Below are positions 39,473 through 47,780 of a stretch of 64,000 nucleotides of DNA, in pieces (the first letter of the stretch is position 1; each line of letters starts with the position of its first letter). The notes beneath the pieces are model-generated. The model was not told where the DNA came from, ran no database searches, and saw only the letters and a list, made by a program, of their open reading frames with translations. Source of the stretch: PALSA-1004 sp963829085. Lineage in GTDB: Bacteria; Pseudomonadota; Gammaproteobacteria; Burkholderiales; SG8-41. The DNA is taken from contig CAWHHJ010000025.1 in the NCBI GenBank assembly GCA_963829085.1, positions 1-64,000 of the forward strand, written 5' to 3'. A program made the position numbers and the translations under genes.

Positions 39473-39871
39473 TTGCAATGCCTTCGCGCTCGCGTTGGCG
39501 AATCAGCGAGCGCTCGAGAGCCGCGAAGGCGTCTAGCATAGTCAGCATGAGCGTATCCACCGGCGCGTCGTTGCCGCGAAATGTGAGCCGCTCTTTGATG
39601 AACGCGACGGCGATACCTTCAGACGTAAGCTCACGCACCATCTAAGTATGTCCTCAACCTTGAGGGTCAATCGATCCATGCTGTGCACTAGGAGCCTGTC
39701 ACCTTCGCGCAGGAAATCGAGTGCAGCTTTCAACTTTCGGCGGTGGACATCTTTGCCGGGTGTTTGTCCGTAAACGTTTTGTCGAGCTTGATCGCTTCGA
39801 ACTGCCGCTCGGTGTTGTGATCCAGCGCTCACTCTTATATAGCCGACTCGTTTGCCGGTTGCCATTGTCAT
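39436..39871 (-). pseudogene. Broken serine recombinase (resolvase/invertase) 1
   Basis: The start KRVGYIRVSA is the catalytic-serine motif of resolvases. A frame change follows, then LLVHSMDRL, and in another frame LVRELTSEGIAVAFIKERLTF and TMLDAFAALERSLIRQRERE, the long E-helix region. At least three frame breaks and a missing DNA-binding domain indicate decay. Confidence 0.8.
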
Positions 39872-40154
39872 CTCCAGTCGTCAGCTTAGACTCTAAGAGA
39901 TGCGATTACATCCTGCGCCGCTCGCGATCGCTTTTTCTGTTCAGGACTTCCTCCTGCTGTTCCCGCTGATTGCCGCAGAATAGGGCCAGTTTGCTGCGAA
40001 GGAGCGCATTGCGAGCGGCACCCCCGAGGTCGATATGCTGCTCGGCGGTGGTCTCCATCGGGACAGCAGCACCTTGAATATCGCACGCACAGTGTGGAAA
40101 AGGCGGAGTATGCGGCGTGACCATGCACAAGCGTGGCATCACTGTTCTTAGTCC

Positions 40155-40473
40155 TTAGATGAATACAGCAAGCGCTGGATGAAGCGCATCGAACCATGCG
40201 AGCATCCATGTTGCGCATCTTGGATGATCGGTGCAGAAACGGCTCGTCTTAAGCGACAACCACAATTCACCGTACGGTTGCCACACCTGTGCCGGGCCTT
40301 TAGCGATGCGGGCGCCGCTGATGCTCTGGTCGATAAATGTTTTGATCACCTTCCAACGCATGTGCTTGGCATGCAGTCGCAGCACGCGAATCTGGTCTTG
40401 CACCGTCTGGTCATCCGTTGATTAGGCGCGCGTAGACTGCTTGCCTCTCTTTCTCATATGCGTCCGCTTGCAT
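40155..40473 (-). pseudogene. Broken serine recombinase 2 (N-terminal domain only)
   Basis: QAVYARL is followed, one base shifted, by STDDQTVQDQIRVLRLHAK and then WKVIKTFIDQSISGAR. This is the catalytic N-terminal domain of a resolvase with its Ser. The rest of the protein is absent. The frame change is again cured by deleting one base, but the lost C-terminus shows real decay. Confidence 0.75.
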
Positions 40474-40872
40474 CTGGTATGGGCCTTCGAACCATCACGT
40501 CAGTCGGACTTTCTCGACGGCGAGCACGACGCGAAGTAGGCGGAGACGCGCGCGAGTTGACAAAGTTTTGCTGCGAACGTGCCTAGACGCGTAAATGTCA
40601 TGAAGTGATTGCTGCGTGTCGCGTGACTTCGGTCACACGCCGCGGCCGTCACATCGGCCCCAATAAGATATCCGTTCGTTGTACTCAAGCTATTGAAGGC
40701 ACGTCGATTCCTGCGATTGGGAGCGAAGATGTCGTGGCCTCACTCGCAACCAACCGGCGCATAGAGTATCGGACCGCGGGGCAGCACACCTGCTTTGGCA
40801 CAGCGCTTGCGTTGAGTAAGACATGCGCCGACCGCAGGTCCGGCGCTACAAATGGAGAAGGGAGTGAATACC
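40474..40872. other. Gap with no supported gene
   Basis: About 400 bases between the resolvase remnant and the SCPU gene. Short ORFs on both strands lack ribosome sites or family likeness. It presumably includes the promoter of the SCPU gene. Confidence 0.35.
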
Positions 40873-41385
40873 ATGAAAACCAAATCCATCACGCTGGAGT
40901 ACATCGCCGTCGCATCAATGGTGATGACAAGCATCGGCATGACGCTGTGTTCGCCAGTGTTCGCCGGCGGAACGAGTCCGCTGACCGTGAACGCGAAGAT
41001 TTCCGGCGTGTGCAAAGTTACCGCCGCCCCTGCAACGCTTGATTTCGGCACTATAGATCCTTCGGGCGGCGCCAATGCAACCGCATCCACAACGTTCACG
41101 ATGAAATGCAGCAACGGTACAACATCAACGGCGGCGTCCGATGACGGTGGCCTTAATTTCTCGGGCACGAAACGCTTGCAGCACACTGTTGCGGGCAATT
41201 TTCTGGGTTACGCGATCGCATATAGCAATGACAGCGGTTTTTCGGGCGCCGGCTTCGGTGGCGCTACGGCGTCGCAAACTGTCACGATCAACGGTACGAT
41301 CACTCCGGCGCAGTACGGCAGCGCGCTCGCTACGACCGGCGTGCAGGTTTACAGCGACACTGTGACAATCACGGTTAATCCGTAA
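40873..41385 (+). CDS. Spore coat U (SCPU) domain secreted protein
   Basis: 170 aa. A signal peptide (residues 1-34, ending SPVFAGG) is followed by one SCPU domain: SPLTVNAKISGVCKV, LDFGTIDPSG, FTMKCSNGT and YSDTVTITVNP at the end. Such proteins are pilin-like subunits of archaic chaperone-usher (Csu) fimbriae. No chaperone or usher gene is near, so it is an orphan subunit. Start at 40873 has GGGAG upstream. Confidence 0.82.
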   Translation: MKTKSITLEYIAVASMVMTSIGMTLCSPVFAGGTSPLTVNAKISGVCKVTAAPATLDFGTIDPSGGANATASTTFTMKCSNGTTSTAASDDGGLNFSGTKRLQHTVAGNFLGYAIAYSNDSGFSGAGFGGATASQTVTINGTITPAQYGSALATTGVQVYSDTVTITVNP

Positions 41386-41640
41386 ACACGTTTATGGCAG
41401 AATGCACGGCATGAAAGCTTGCTTTCTCGCCGTGCTTGCCGTTGGCGTGTCGCTGCACTCGCTAATCGTTTCACGTGCCGGACCGCCGAAGGCACATAAC
41501 GAATGACGGCAACTTGTGTAATCGCCCTATTAGTTGCGGCGGGCGCGCTGGATGCAGTGAGTAACGACGGCGCCAACTATACGTGATGACCCCGTCCGGC
41601 CTTGCTAGATAGTGCCTGCGGGCCATGCTTACAGCGCACA

Positions 41641-41883
41641 TCACCCGCGAGGTAGCAGGCCCTTCGCGTTGCGCCTCGGATAGGGAAGCGCCTGCCGGTC
41701 TAGGTGGTCAAGCAGAACAGGATCACGGTCATGCGGCCAGCCGTACCGCCCACTTTCCCAGCATGAACTACATGCCACGATGTCGCCGTATGCCCTGAGC
41801 GGGTGGCTTTGAGATCGTGCCGACGCATGCTTATCGCACCGCCCGCATATGTCACATCTGACTGTGAACGCCTGTTGGGACAT
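41641..41883 (-). CDS. Small zinc-binding protein of unknown function
   Basis: 80 aa. CDICGRCDKH and VACSSCWESGRYGW give two Cys pairs with a GRYGW motif that suggests a treble-clef-like zinc knuckle. It lies 21 bases after the FRYTPS microprotein gene on the same strand, so the two are likely cotranscribed. No function is recognised. Confidence 0.5.
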   Translation of the reverse strand: MSQQAFTVRCDICGRCDKHASARSQSHPLRAYGDIVACSSCWESGRYGWPHDRDPVLLDHLDRQALPYPRRNAKGLLPRG

Positions 41884-41903
41884 CTAAAGAACGTGAACGT
41901 CTG

Positions 41904-42080
41904 CTAGCTGGCCACCGCTGGGCGCACGATCGGCACTACATTGACGCACGATGATGCGTCAGTAGGAACCGGTTTATTCATCGCACGCTGCTCGGGACGC
42001 AGTCGCAGAAAGTTCTTAGCCAACTCCGCCCGTACGCTTGGCGTGTAACGAAACGAGCGGTCAAATGCCGATTTCATCAT
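41904..42080 (-). CDS. FRYTPS microprotein, copy 1
   Basis: 58 aa (or 57 from the second Met) reading MKSAFDRSFRYTPSVRAEL. The ribosome site GGAAGGAGAA lies just before a double ATG. A second member occurs at 63134-63301 and shares MKS..D..FRYTPS....L.K.F.R.R.EQ. A basic, probably helical protein. Function unknown, but two diverged copies on one island argue that it is coding. Confidence 0.65.
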   Translation of the reverse strand: MMKSAFDRSFRYTPSVRAELAKNFLRLRPEQRAMNKPVPTDASSCVNVVPIVRPAVAS

Positions 42081-42228
42081 TTCTCCTTCCAGTAGGGTAT
42101 GACTGTAAGTCCGCTATGCGGTTAGTACGGCCCTTATCCGCCTATCTTTCGTTTTGCGGGCTTTCGTGTTGCACGTGCACTCTGTACAGCGCTGCCAAAC
42201 GTCGAGCCGGCGAACCGCTGCACGAACG

Positions 42229-42603
42229 TCATTGGTTTGCGTTTCCGTCGCCATCTCGATCGAGACCAAGCCGGCGCACCAGTTGGTCATTGATTTGCGC
42301 AAGCAACAGTAAGTCTTCCACAACCGGCCTTGGGAAACCTTGGCGCGCATCGCGTTTACTTATGATGAGATTCTGTAAGTAAAGGCGACAGGCCGCAGAC
42401 GGCCACATCGCCACCAAGGCACGCGCTACATGGGGAAATCGTTGCTCGATTGTTGATTCGGATTTCCCGTCCGACGGTTCTTGAGCAGGGTCATCAGACG
42501 CCGTATCCCATTGGGCACGTGCACGACGACGTTCGACCTGATGGCGCTGATCGAGTAGCTGCTCGAATTCAGCGTCGGAAAAGAGCGTTGGTAGGTCGGT
42601 CAT
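42229..42603 (-). CDS. SEF/EQRF family protein, copy 1
   Basis: 124 aa. It shares LF/LSDAEFEQLLDQR, STIEQRFPHVARALVAMWP, ACRLYLQNLI and RDARQGFP with the protein at 50681-51040. Predicted helical and soluble, no membrane segment. First of a three-gene minus-strand set with the FRYTPS and zinc proteins. I start at MTDLPTLF; a GTG at 42630 is possible. Function unknown. Confidence 0.6.
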   Translation of the reverse strand: MTDLPTLFSDAEFEQLLDQRHQVERRRARAQWDTASDDPAQEPSDGKSESTIEQRFPHVARALVAMWPSAACRLYLQNLIISKRDARQGFPRPVVEDLLLLAQINDQLVRRLGLDRDGDGNANQ

Positions 42604-42762
42604 CTGGACTGACAAGTCTAAATGAGTCACTGGCCAAACGCCAAGAGAGATATTGCCGCTTGTAGCGCGCGAAACAATCGGGGTCGAGATCTGTTGCGTT
42701 GATACGAGCGCTGAGCGTCCCTGCGCCAGTGCTACGCCGTGGTGACTGTACGAAGTGCGCTG

Positions 42763-43290
42763 GCCGGAAACAACCCCGAACGACTGAAAGAAGTGGCGTC
42801 GGACCTCGTCGCGCTCAAGGTAGACCTAATCGTCACTCACTCGGTCAGTGCGCGCGCCGCGAAAGAAGTAACGAAACCGTGCCAATCGTCATGGCGGACT
42901 CTCTGATCCAGTTGCAGCAGGTTTGATCACCAGGCTCGCGCGCCCCGGCCGGCAACATTACTGGATCCACCGCGTTCAACGCAGAGCTCGCAGTGAAGCG
43001 AATGGAGCTGCTACAAGCAGTGTTGCCTCATCCCAAAACGGTACGGTGCTATTCAACGCGCTGAATCCAATACACCTCATCGCCTTTGCGCCTGCGGGGA
43101 TAACCAGTTTCGCCGCAGCCGGAGCATTGCTCGGCTACGGCACGTATATACCACTATGCAACGAAGATGCCGCATGGCGGTGCATGCGCAAGCCGCATAC
43201 CATTGCGCTTGGCCGGCGTCGCACTTGCATGCAAGCCACAAGGCGGGTAAGCGGAGCGTGCCCTAGAGGTGCAGCTGATGGTTACCAAAC
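42763..43290 (+). pseudogene. Decayed ABC-transporter substrate-binding protein (PF04392 type)
   Basis: Pieces in different frames follow the family order: ERLKEVASDLVALKVDLIV, VPIVMADS, DPVAAGLITRLARPG, GNITGSTAFNAELAVKRMELL, VLFNALNP and FAAAGALLGYGTYIPL. At least four frame changes, a missing start and an internal deletion of roughly 80 residues show a true pseudogene. Confidence 0.75.
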
Positions 43291-43636
43291 CTGAGAGTGT
43301 CCGAGGCCAGGGGTTAGTAAGTAGCTGAACGTACCGACGGTGTATCTATTGTCGCATCGACCGGCATAAAACGCCCGGCACACACTGTCCCGCCCACCGC
43401 ATTGGGCAGTGCCGCCCTTGTTCTCGGCTGCCATTCTTCACGTACTGAAAACAGCCACAACGTGTAAGTGCCGCTAATCCTTAGATGTTCGAAGATCAGC
43501 AACGTAGGAATGTGACTCCACATGGTTGCGCATGGAGGCGATGTAAAGATGACTATGTATCACGGCGCATGGCTCAGAAACGGTATTATGTTGTCATGAT
43601 GTTGAGCAAAAAAACGACAATGCCCGGTCCTTCAAC
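43291..43636. other. Gap with no supported gene
   Basis: About 350 bases. A minus-strand ORF of 69 codons (43314-43523) is present, but it has no ribosome site and no recognised motif. Confidence 0.35.
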
Positions 43637-43912
43637 ATGATCACCGGCTTCGTGTGGGTAATTTCCGCGATTTCTTTGATGCTCGGAATTGCCATCGTCT
43701 GTTGGCAGGTCTTTGGGTATCTCTGGGTGGGCGAATGGCGCGCGATATCCGTCATCGACTTCATGCAAACGTCCGGTAATGTGTGGGCACTTCGTCCCGC
43801 CCGCTGGCATATGCTGCATGAATTCCTAAACGTAATGCCGGTATCGGTAGCGTTGACCTCCATAGCACTACTCTCTTTCTGGATTTTGCAAATCCAACAC
43901 AAGCGCAAGTAG
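43637..43912 (+). CDS. Small two-helix membrane protein
   Basis: 91 aa. Membrane segments at about 5-27 (VWVISAISLMLGIAIVCWQ) and 66-85 (NVMPVSVALTSIALLSFWIL) flank a Trp-rich loop with GEWRAISVIDF. Both ends are probably cytoplasmic. The pattern of a W-rich loop between two helices recurs in small proteobacterial membrane proteins. No function recognised. Confidence 0.5.
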   Translation: MITGFVWVISAISLMLGIAIVCWQVFGYLWVGEWRAISVIDFMQTSGNVWALRPARWHMLHEFLNVMPVSVALTSIALLSFWILQIQHKRK

Positions 43913-44116
43913 CTTGCTGTGCAGTCGCAAATGTGCACGGCAAATCCGTCCAAAAATGCGGTTCCCAGATAACAACAACCCGGCGTCGTTTGGTAACGAC
44001 TGTGCGCAAGGACAGCTCCACGCGTGCGACCGGTTGAGCTCGAACCTTGGGACAACGACACTTACGGACGTGATTGAAGTGCTACAGAACGAGCGCTCAC
44101 AGGTTTTATAAGCGTT

Positions 44117-44536
44117 TCAACCTGTACAAGTGGATAGTTCCTTACACTGCGTGATGCGGCGTACCATGCAATTGGCGTCACTGTAAGTATAGTTTTGACG
44201 GTTCAACGATGAGATATGCATGAGCGCAGCCACGAGCGTGGCAGCACGGGGCGACTGCATGACATTATCGGCAACGAGTGGTATGCGCCTTTCCGGCGGT
44301 GCCAATGCTCTGATCGCGTAACTCGTCGATAAGTCATACATGCGGGCTGCGAGGGCGCCGATGGCAAGTAATATGTCGTGCGATTCCCAATGGTCCGGTT
44401 CCCGTTCCTCGGCCTGAATAGCGTCGAGGACAAGCAAGATCGAGTCTTCGGCCGCGAGCTTTTGTTGCGATTTACTGCGCCCGCGGAGTGCGCGATGAGT
44501 GGGTAACGATTTAAGCAGCGCTTCCCTATCGATCAT
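44117..44536 (-). CDS. Module A, ORF3 (unknown helical protein)
   Basis: 139 aa. Starts MIDREALLKSLPTHRAL; QQKLAAEDSILLVLDAIQ and DHWESHDILLAIGALAAR are predicted helices. It is about 80 percent identical to module B ORF3 over the first 85 residues, then the C-termini are unrelated. The start overlaps the ORF2 stop as ATGA, implying translational coupling. Confidence 0.65.
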   Translation of the reverse strand: MIDREALLKSLPTHRALRGRSKSQQKLAAEDSILLVLDAIQAEEREPDHWESHDILLAIGALAARMYDLSTSYAIRALAPPERRIPLVADNVMQSPRAATLVAALMHISSLNRQNYTYSDANCMVRRITQCKELSTCTG

Positions 44537-44859
44537 TCGTAACTCCTAGTCACAATGTCGCTTTTCGAACCCATAACTTTTTCCCTGTAAAGATCGGCGT
44601 TCGATCGTAGTTTTGGCGGCGCGCTGTTCGTCCACCCGGCTAGGCATCGTTGGAATATGCACACCGCGAGCGCGAAGGCGCGAAACTCTGGTTCTGATAC
44701 GAGTTCACATTCGATGTCATAGAATTCGCCGTCGAATGCTCGGCCGCCCGGCACATCCCAGGCAACAACTACGAGTGATTCATCATCGCGCGATAGCGGC
44801 ACGACGCCGTCGTATATGCCGAATATGGTGCCCGGTTCAAATTGGTTCGGTAATGACAT
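44533..44859 (-). CDS. Module A, ORF2 (unknown)
   Basis: 108 aa from the ATG at 44859 (AGGAAG upstream). Residues 1-59 (MSLPNQFEPG to VSEPEF) are identical to module B ORF2. After that the two diverge to roughly one-third identity while keeping IF.RC and WT. The beta-rich N-terminus has acidic and Gly residues but no recognised domain. Confidence 0.65.
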   Translation of the reverse strand: MSLPNQFEPGTIFGIYDGVVPLSRDDESLVVVAWDVPGGRAFDGEFYDIECELVSEPEFRAFALAVCIFQRCLAGWTNSAPPKLRSNADLYREKVMGSKSDIVTRSYE

Positions 44860-44933
44860 TGTGATGCTTCCTGTCAATTAGACAGCGATGCCGGCAAGGG
44901 ATGTGTGTCGATACTGGCCATGGATTCGAATGC

Positions 44934-45245
44934 TCACATAACGTGATAGAAATAACTGCTCGGGTGCTCAGGCAGCCGCAACAGCGTGATAGTGTCGCCC
45001 TCATCGCGTTCGGTCTTCAGATATTTCTTGCCCGAAGGAGCTACGCCGATCACGACGCGCAGACGTTGCCGAGACGCGTAGACGAAGAAATTGGATTTGC
45101 CGGCTTCAATATCGGCGATGGCTTGTGGCTGCGAGAGCATCCAGGTTGTGCCCGTAGGGCTGATGCCGCCGACGCTACGCAGTTGTTCGAAGGCGTTTAG
45201 TTTCTTCATCTTGGTGATGCTCATAATCTCGATATTGACAGCCAT
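44934..45245 (-). CDS. Module A, DUF3892 protein
   Basis: 103 aa. The DUF3892 pattern is clear: a short beta strand (NIEIMSIT), LRSVGGISPTGTTWMLSQPQAI, DIEAGKSNFFV and KKYLKTERDEGDTITLLRLPE. ATG at 45245 with GGAGAAGG upstream. Identical to module B. The role of DUF3892 is unknown; it often occurs as a single small domain in bacteria. First gene of a three-gene operon. Confidence 0.78.
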   Translation of the reverse strand: MAVNIEIMSITKMKKLNAFEQLRSVGGISPTGTTWMLSQPQAIADIEAGKSNFFVYASRQRLRVVIGVAPSGKKYLKTERDEGDTITLLRLPEHPSSYFYHVM

Positions 45246-45423
45246 GTCCTTCTCCATCGTTATGTGCACTAGTGCCGTGCACCTCGTTTACGAGAGACGA
45301 CCTTTGCAAATGGTGTGCCAGCCGCCATGAAAAAGCATCCGCATCACAGCAACCACATGAAGTAGCACTGAAGATTTATCGATCCGCGGTCGCATTCATG
45401 GCTTCACTGGGTGCGCCCATCAT

Positions 45424-45451
45424 AAAAAAAGGCCATCGATTAAGATGACCT
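45424..45451 (-). terminator. Terminator-like hairpin in repeat copy A
   Basis: On the minus strand AGGTCATC and GATGGCCT (one mismatch) flank TTAATC and are followed by seven T. It would shield the DUF3892 operon from upstream transcription. Confidence 0.6.
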
Positions 45452-45703
45452 AAAGCATGATCACCGACCGGGACAGGAGATTAACGAACAATGAATAAAC
45501 ACGTGCCCGCCTCGCGGCGATGCGCACAATGCGTTTTTGTTCACGGGTGCAGCGCAATCATGAGTGAAAACATTCACACGAGTTGGCTGAACATCGAGTA
45601 GTCATGATCTGACATACTCACGTCGTTTTTTGTTAGTGGCCTTAACAGCGCAAAAGCTGACCCGGGCCGGATCGAGGAAGCGCTACAGGCGGAAGCGACC
45701 GCC

Positions 45704-45913
45704 CTAAAAAGGACTAGGAGTGAGACAAACCGCGGCTCGTTTCAGCTGGACTTCCAAGTCGGCAACGCGGGACTCTGCGACACTGGCGCGTTGCATGGCT
45801 TCGCTGACACGACGCTGCTGGCGCATACATTCGTCTTTCAGATTGGCACAATGAGCTGCCTGTTGAGTTAGTCGCCGCTGCAACTCGGCGATCCGCATTT
45901 CGTGCTCGTTCAT
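45704..45913 (-). CDS. Small coiled-coil protein
   Basis: 69 aa from the ATG at 45913 (AGGGAA upstream). Residues 5-60 are one long heptad-rich helix (IAELQRRLTQQA, VAESRVADLEVQL) with three Cys. No function recognised. It sits between modules A and B on the same strand. Confidence 0.45.
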   Translation of the reverse strand: MNEHEMRIAELQRRLTQQAAHCANLKDECMRQQRRVSEAMQRASVAESRVADLEVQLKRAAVCLTPSPF

Positions 45914-46021
45914 ATGTAATTCCCTATGGTATTCGAATTGCCTGTCAAAGCTGCAGTTACAGCGCCGATACAATCATTCTCGCTACGCCACACACTATGT
46001 AACATGAATGGGGTTACACTT

Positions 46022-46438
46022 TCACGTGCTGGATGCTAGTAGCGCCAGGCTACTTGGCTGGCATGACACGCGGTTGTAAGTGCCTGTGTCACTATGCCGA
46101 CAATGCATCAAACAGACGTGTTTAAGCGCTGTCATAAGCTCGCCGCCTGCAGGCGGCGGCGTCGTATGCACACGTGCGAGTGTTATACGTCGTCCTGTTG
46201 GACTCAACGCCCTGATCGCGTAACTCGTGGACAAGGCGTACATGCCGGCTGCGAGGGCGCCGATGGCAAGTAATATGTCGTGCGATTCCCAATGATCCGG
46301 TTCCCGTTCCTCGGCCTGAATAGCGTCCAGGACAAGCAATATCGAGTCTTCGGCGGCGAGCTTTTGTTGCGACTTGCTGCGTTCTCGCAGTGCGCGTTGA
46401 GTTGGCAAACGCCTTATCAGCGCCTCTCGGTCAATCAT
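46022..46438 (-). CDS. Module B, ORF3 (unknown helical protein)
   Basis: 138 aa, paralogue of 44117-44536. The N-terminal 85 residues are conserved (QQKLAAEDSILLVLDAIQ unchanged); the tail is different and Cys/His-containing. Start overlaps ORF2 stop as ATGA, the same coupling as module A. Confidence 0.65.
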   Translation of the reverse strand: MIDREALIRRLPTQRALRERSKSQQKLAAEDSILLVLDAIQAEEREPDHWESHDILLAIGALAAGMYALSTSYAIRALSPTGRRITLARVHTTPPPAGGELMTALKHVCLMHCRHSDTGTYNRVSCQPSSLALLASST

Positions 46439-46737
46439 TGCGCTTCGCCTGGCTCTGATTCATAAACCGTGGCGGCTCTACGTACCTTGGGCAGAGGAAC
46501 GCGGTGGGTCCATTGAGATACGCAGCGTCGAAATATCGATGCTGCGCCGACCATCGCATGAAACTCTGGTTCTGATACGAGTTCACATTCGATGTCATAG
46601 AATTCGCCGTCGAATGCTCGGCCGCCCGGCACATCCCAGGCAACAACTACGAGTGATTCATCATCGCGCGATAGCGGCACGACGCCGTCGTATATGCCGA
46701 ATATGGTGCCCGGTTCAAATTGGTTCGGTAATGACAT
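46435..46737 (-). CDS. Module B, ORF2 (unknown)
   Basis: 100 aa. The first 59 residues equal module A ORF2 and come from the near-identical block; the last 41 are diverged (IFRRCVSQWT against IFQRCLAGWT). The change from identity to divergence is abrupt, at position 46560. Confidence 0.65.
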   Translation of the reverse strand: MSLPNQFEPGTIFGIYDGVVPLSRDDESLVVVAWDVPGGRAFDGEFYDIECELVSEPEFHAMVGAASIFRRCVSQWTHRVPLPKVRRAATVYESEPGEAQ

Positions 46738-46811
46738 TGTGATGCTTCCTGTCAATTAGACAGCGATGCCGGCAAGGGATGTGTGTCGATACTGGCCATG
46801 GATTCGAATGC

Positions 46812-47123
46812 TCACATAACGTGATAGAAATAACTGCTCGGGTGCTCAGGCAGCCGCAACAGCGTGATAGTGTCGCCCTCATCGCGTTCGGTCTTCAGAT
46901 ATTTCTTGCCCGAAGGAGCTACGCCGATCACGACGCGCAGACGTTGCCGAGACGCGTAGACGAAGAAATTGGATTTGCCGGCTTCAATATCGGCGATGGC
47001 TTGTGGCTGCGAGAGCATCCAGGTTGTGCCCGTAGGGCTGATGCCGCCGACGCTACGCAGTTGTTCGAAGGCGTTTAGTTTCTTCATCTTGGTGATGCTC
47101 ATAATCTCGATATTGACAGCCAT
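46812..47123 (-). CDS. Module B, DUF3892 protein
   Basis: 103 aa, identical in sequence to module A DUF3892, with the same ribosome site (GGAGAAGG). It lies wholly inside the 847-bp repeat copy, so the duplication or conversion is recent. Confidence 0.78.
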   Translation of the reverse strand: MAVNIEIMSITKMKKLNAFEQLRSVGGISPTGTTWMLSQPQAIADIEAGKSNFFVYASRQRLRVVIGVAPSGKKYLKTERDEGDTITLLRLPEHPSSYFYHVM

Positions 47124-47301
47124 GTCCTTCTCCATCGTTATGTGCACTAGTGCCGTGCACCTCGTTTACGAGAGACGACCTTTGCAAATGGTGTGCCAGC
47201 CGCCATGAAAAAGCATCCGCATCACAGCAACCACATGAAGTAGCACTGAAGATTTATCGATCCGCGGTCGCATTCATGGCTTCACTGGGTGCGCCCATCA
47301 T

Positions 47302-47329
47302 AAAAAAAGGCCATCGATTAAGATGACCT
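47302..47329 (-). terminator. Terminator-like hairpin in repeat copy B
   Basis: Same hairpin as in copy A, with one change after the stem; seven T follow on the minus strand. Confidence 0.55.
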
Positions 47330-47406
47330 GAAGCATGATCACTGACCGGGACAGGAATTAACCAACAATGAATAAACACGTGCCCGCCTCGCGGCGATGC
47401 GCACAA

Positions 47407-47780
47407 CGAACTTGGATATAGGTATTGCCGGTTGTTCGACGCGTCTGCACAATCACCTGACCGCGTCTTATACTCACCTTCGGAAGTTCCATATGGTTCT
47501 TAGAAACGACTGAGGCGCAGTCGTAAAGGCAAATAACTTGTTAACGATCGCGTAGGATCGACTTATACAATGCGATCAAGGTACAGCTGTCGCGGTGGAG
47601 CCGCGTCACGCCGAACAAACGCAGCGTCTGCTTATATGCGGGTTCCTAATACGAGTACAGCGGCAAACTCGAGATGGCTGGCAATGAAGACATGCAGAGA
47701 ATACGCGCACGAGATGCAGCGAAGAAAAGACTGTTGCAAAGTCTAGGTCTAAGCGGTTCCCGCGAGTAAAATCACAACGT
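47407..47780. other. Gap with no supported gene
   Basis: About 370 bases, non-coding as far as can be seen, apart from a 31-codon ORF at about 47673-47770 without a ribosome site. It probably carries the promoter of the zinc-ribbon gene. Confidence 0.35.

Larger units (their letters stand above)
44682..45529. repeat. 848-bp near-identical direct repeat, copy A
   Basis: Matches 46560-47406 with about four single-base differences and one 1-base gap. It covers the DUF3892 gene, the first 59 codons of ORF2, the shared promoter region, a terminator and the first codons of a small divergent ORF. Both ends are sharp. Confidence 0.95.
46560..47406. repeat. 847-bp near-identical direct repeat, copy B
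   Basis: Pairs with 44682-45529 at an offset of 1878. Differences are confined to the last 80 bases. Right of 47406 the two copies are unrelated. Confidence 0.95.

Noticed and set aside
41400..41586. Two short overlapping hydrophobic ORFs after the SCPU gene
   Set aside because: About 27-31 codons each, no ribosome site; likely chance.
44117..47406. Integron cassette array
   Set aside because: The repeats are whole-operon copies; I see no attC-like folded sites between cassettes and no integron-type integrase.
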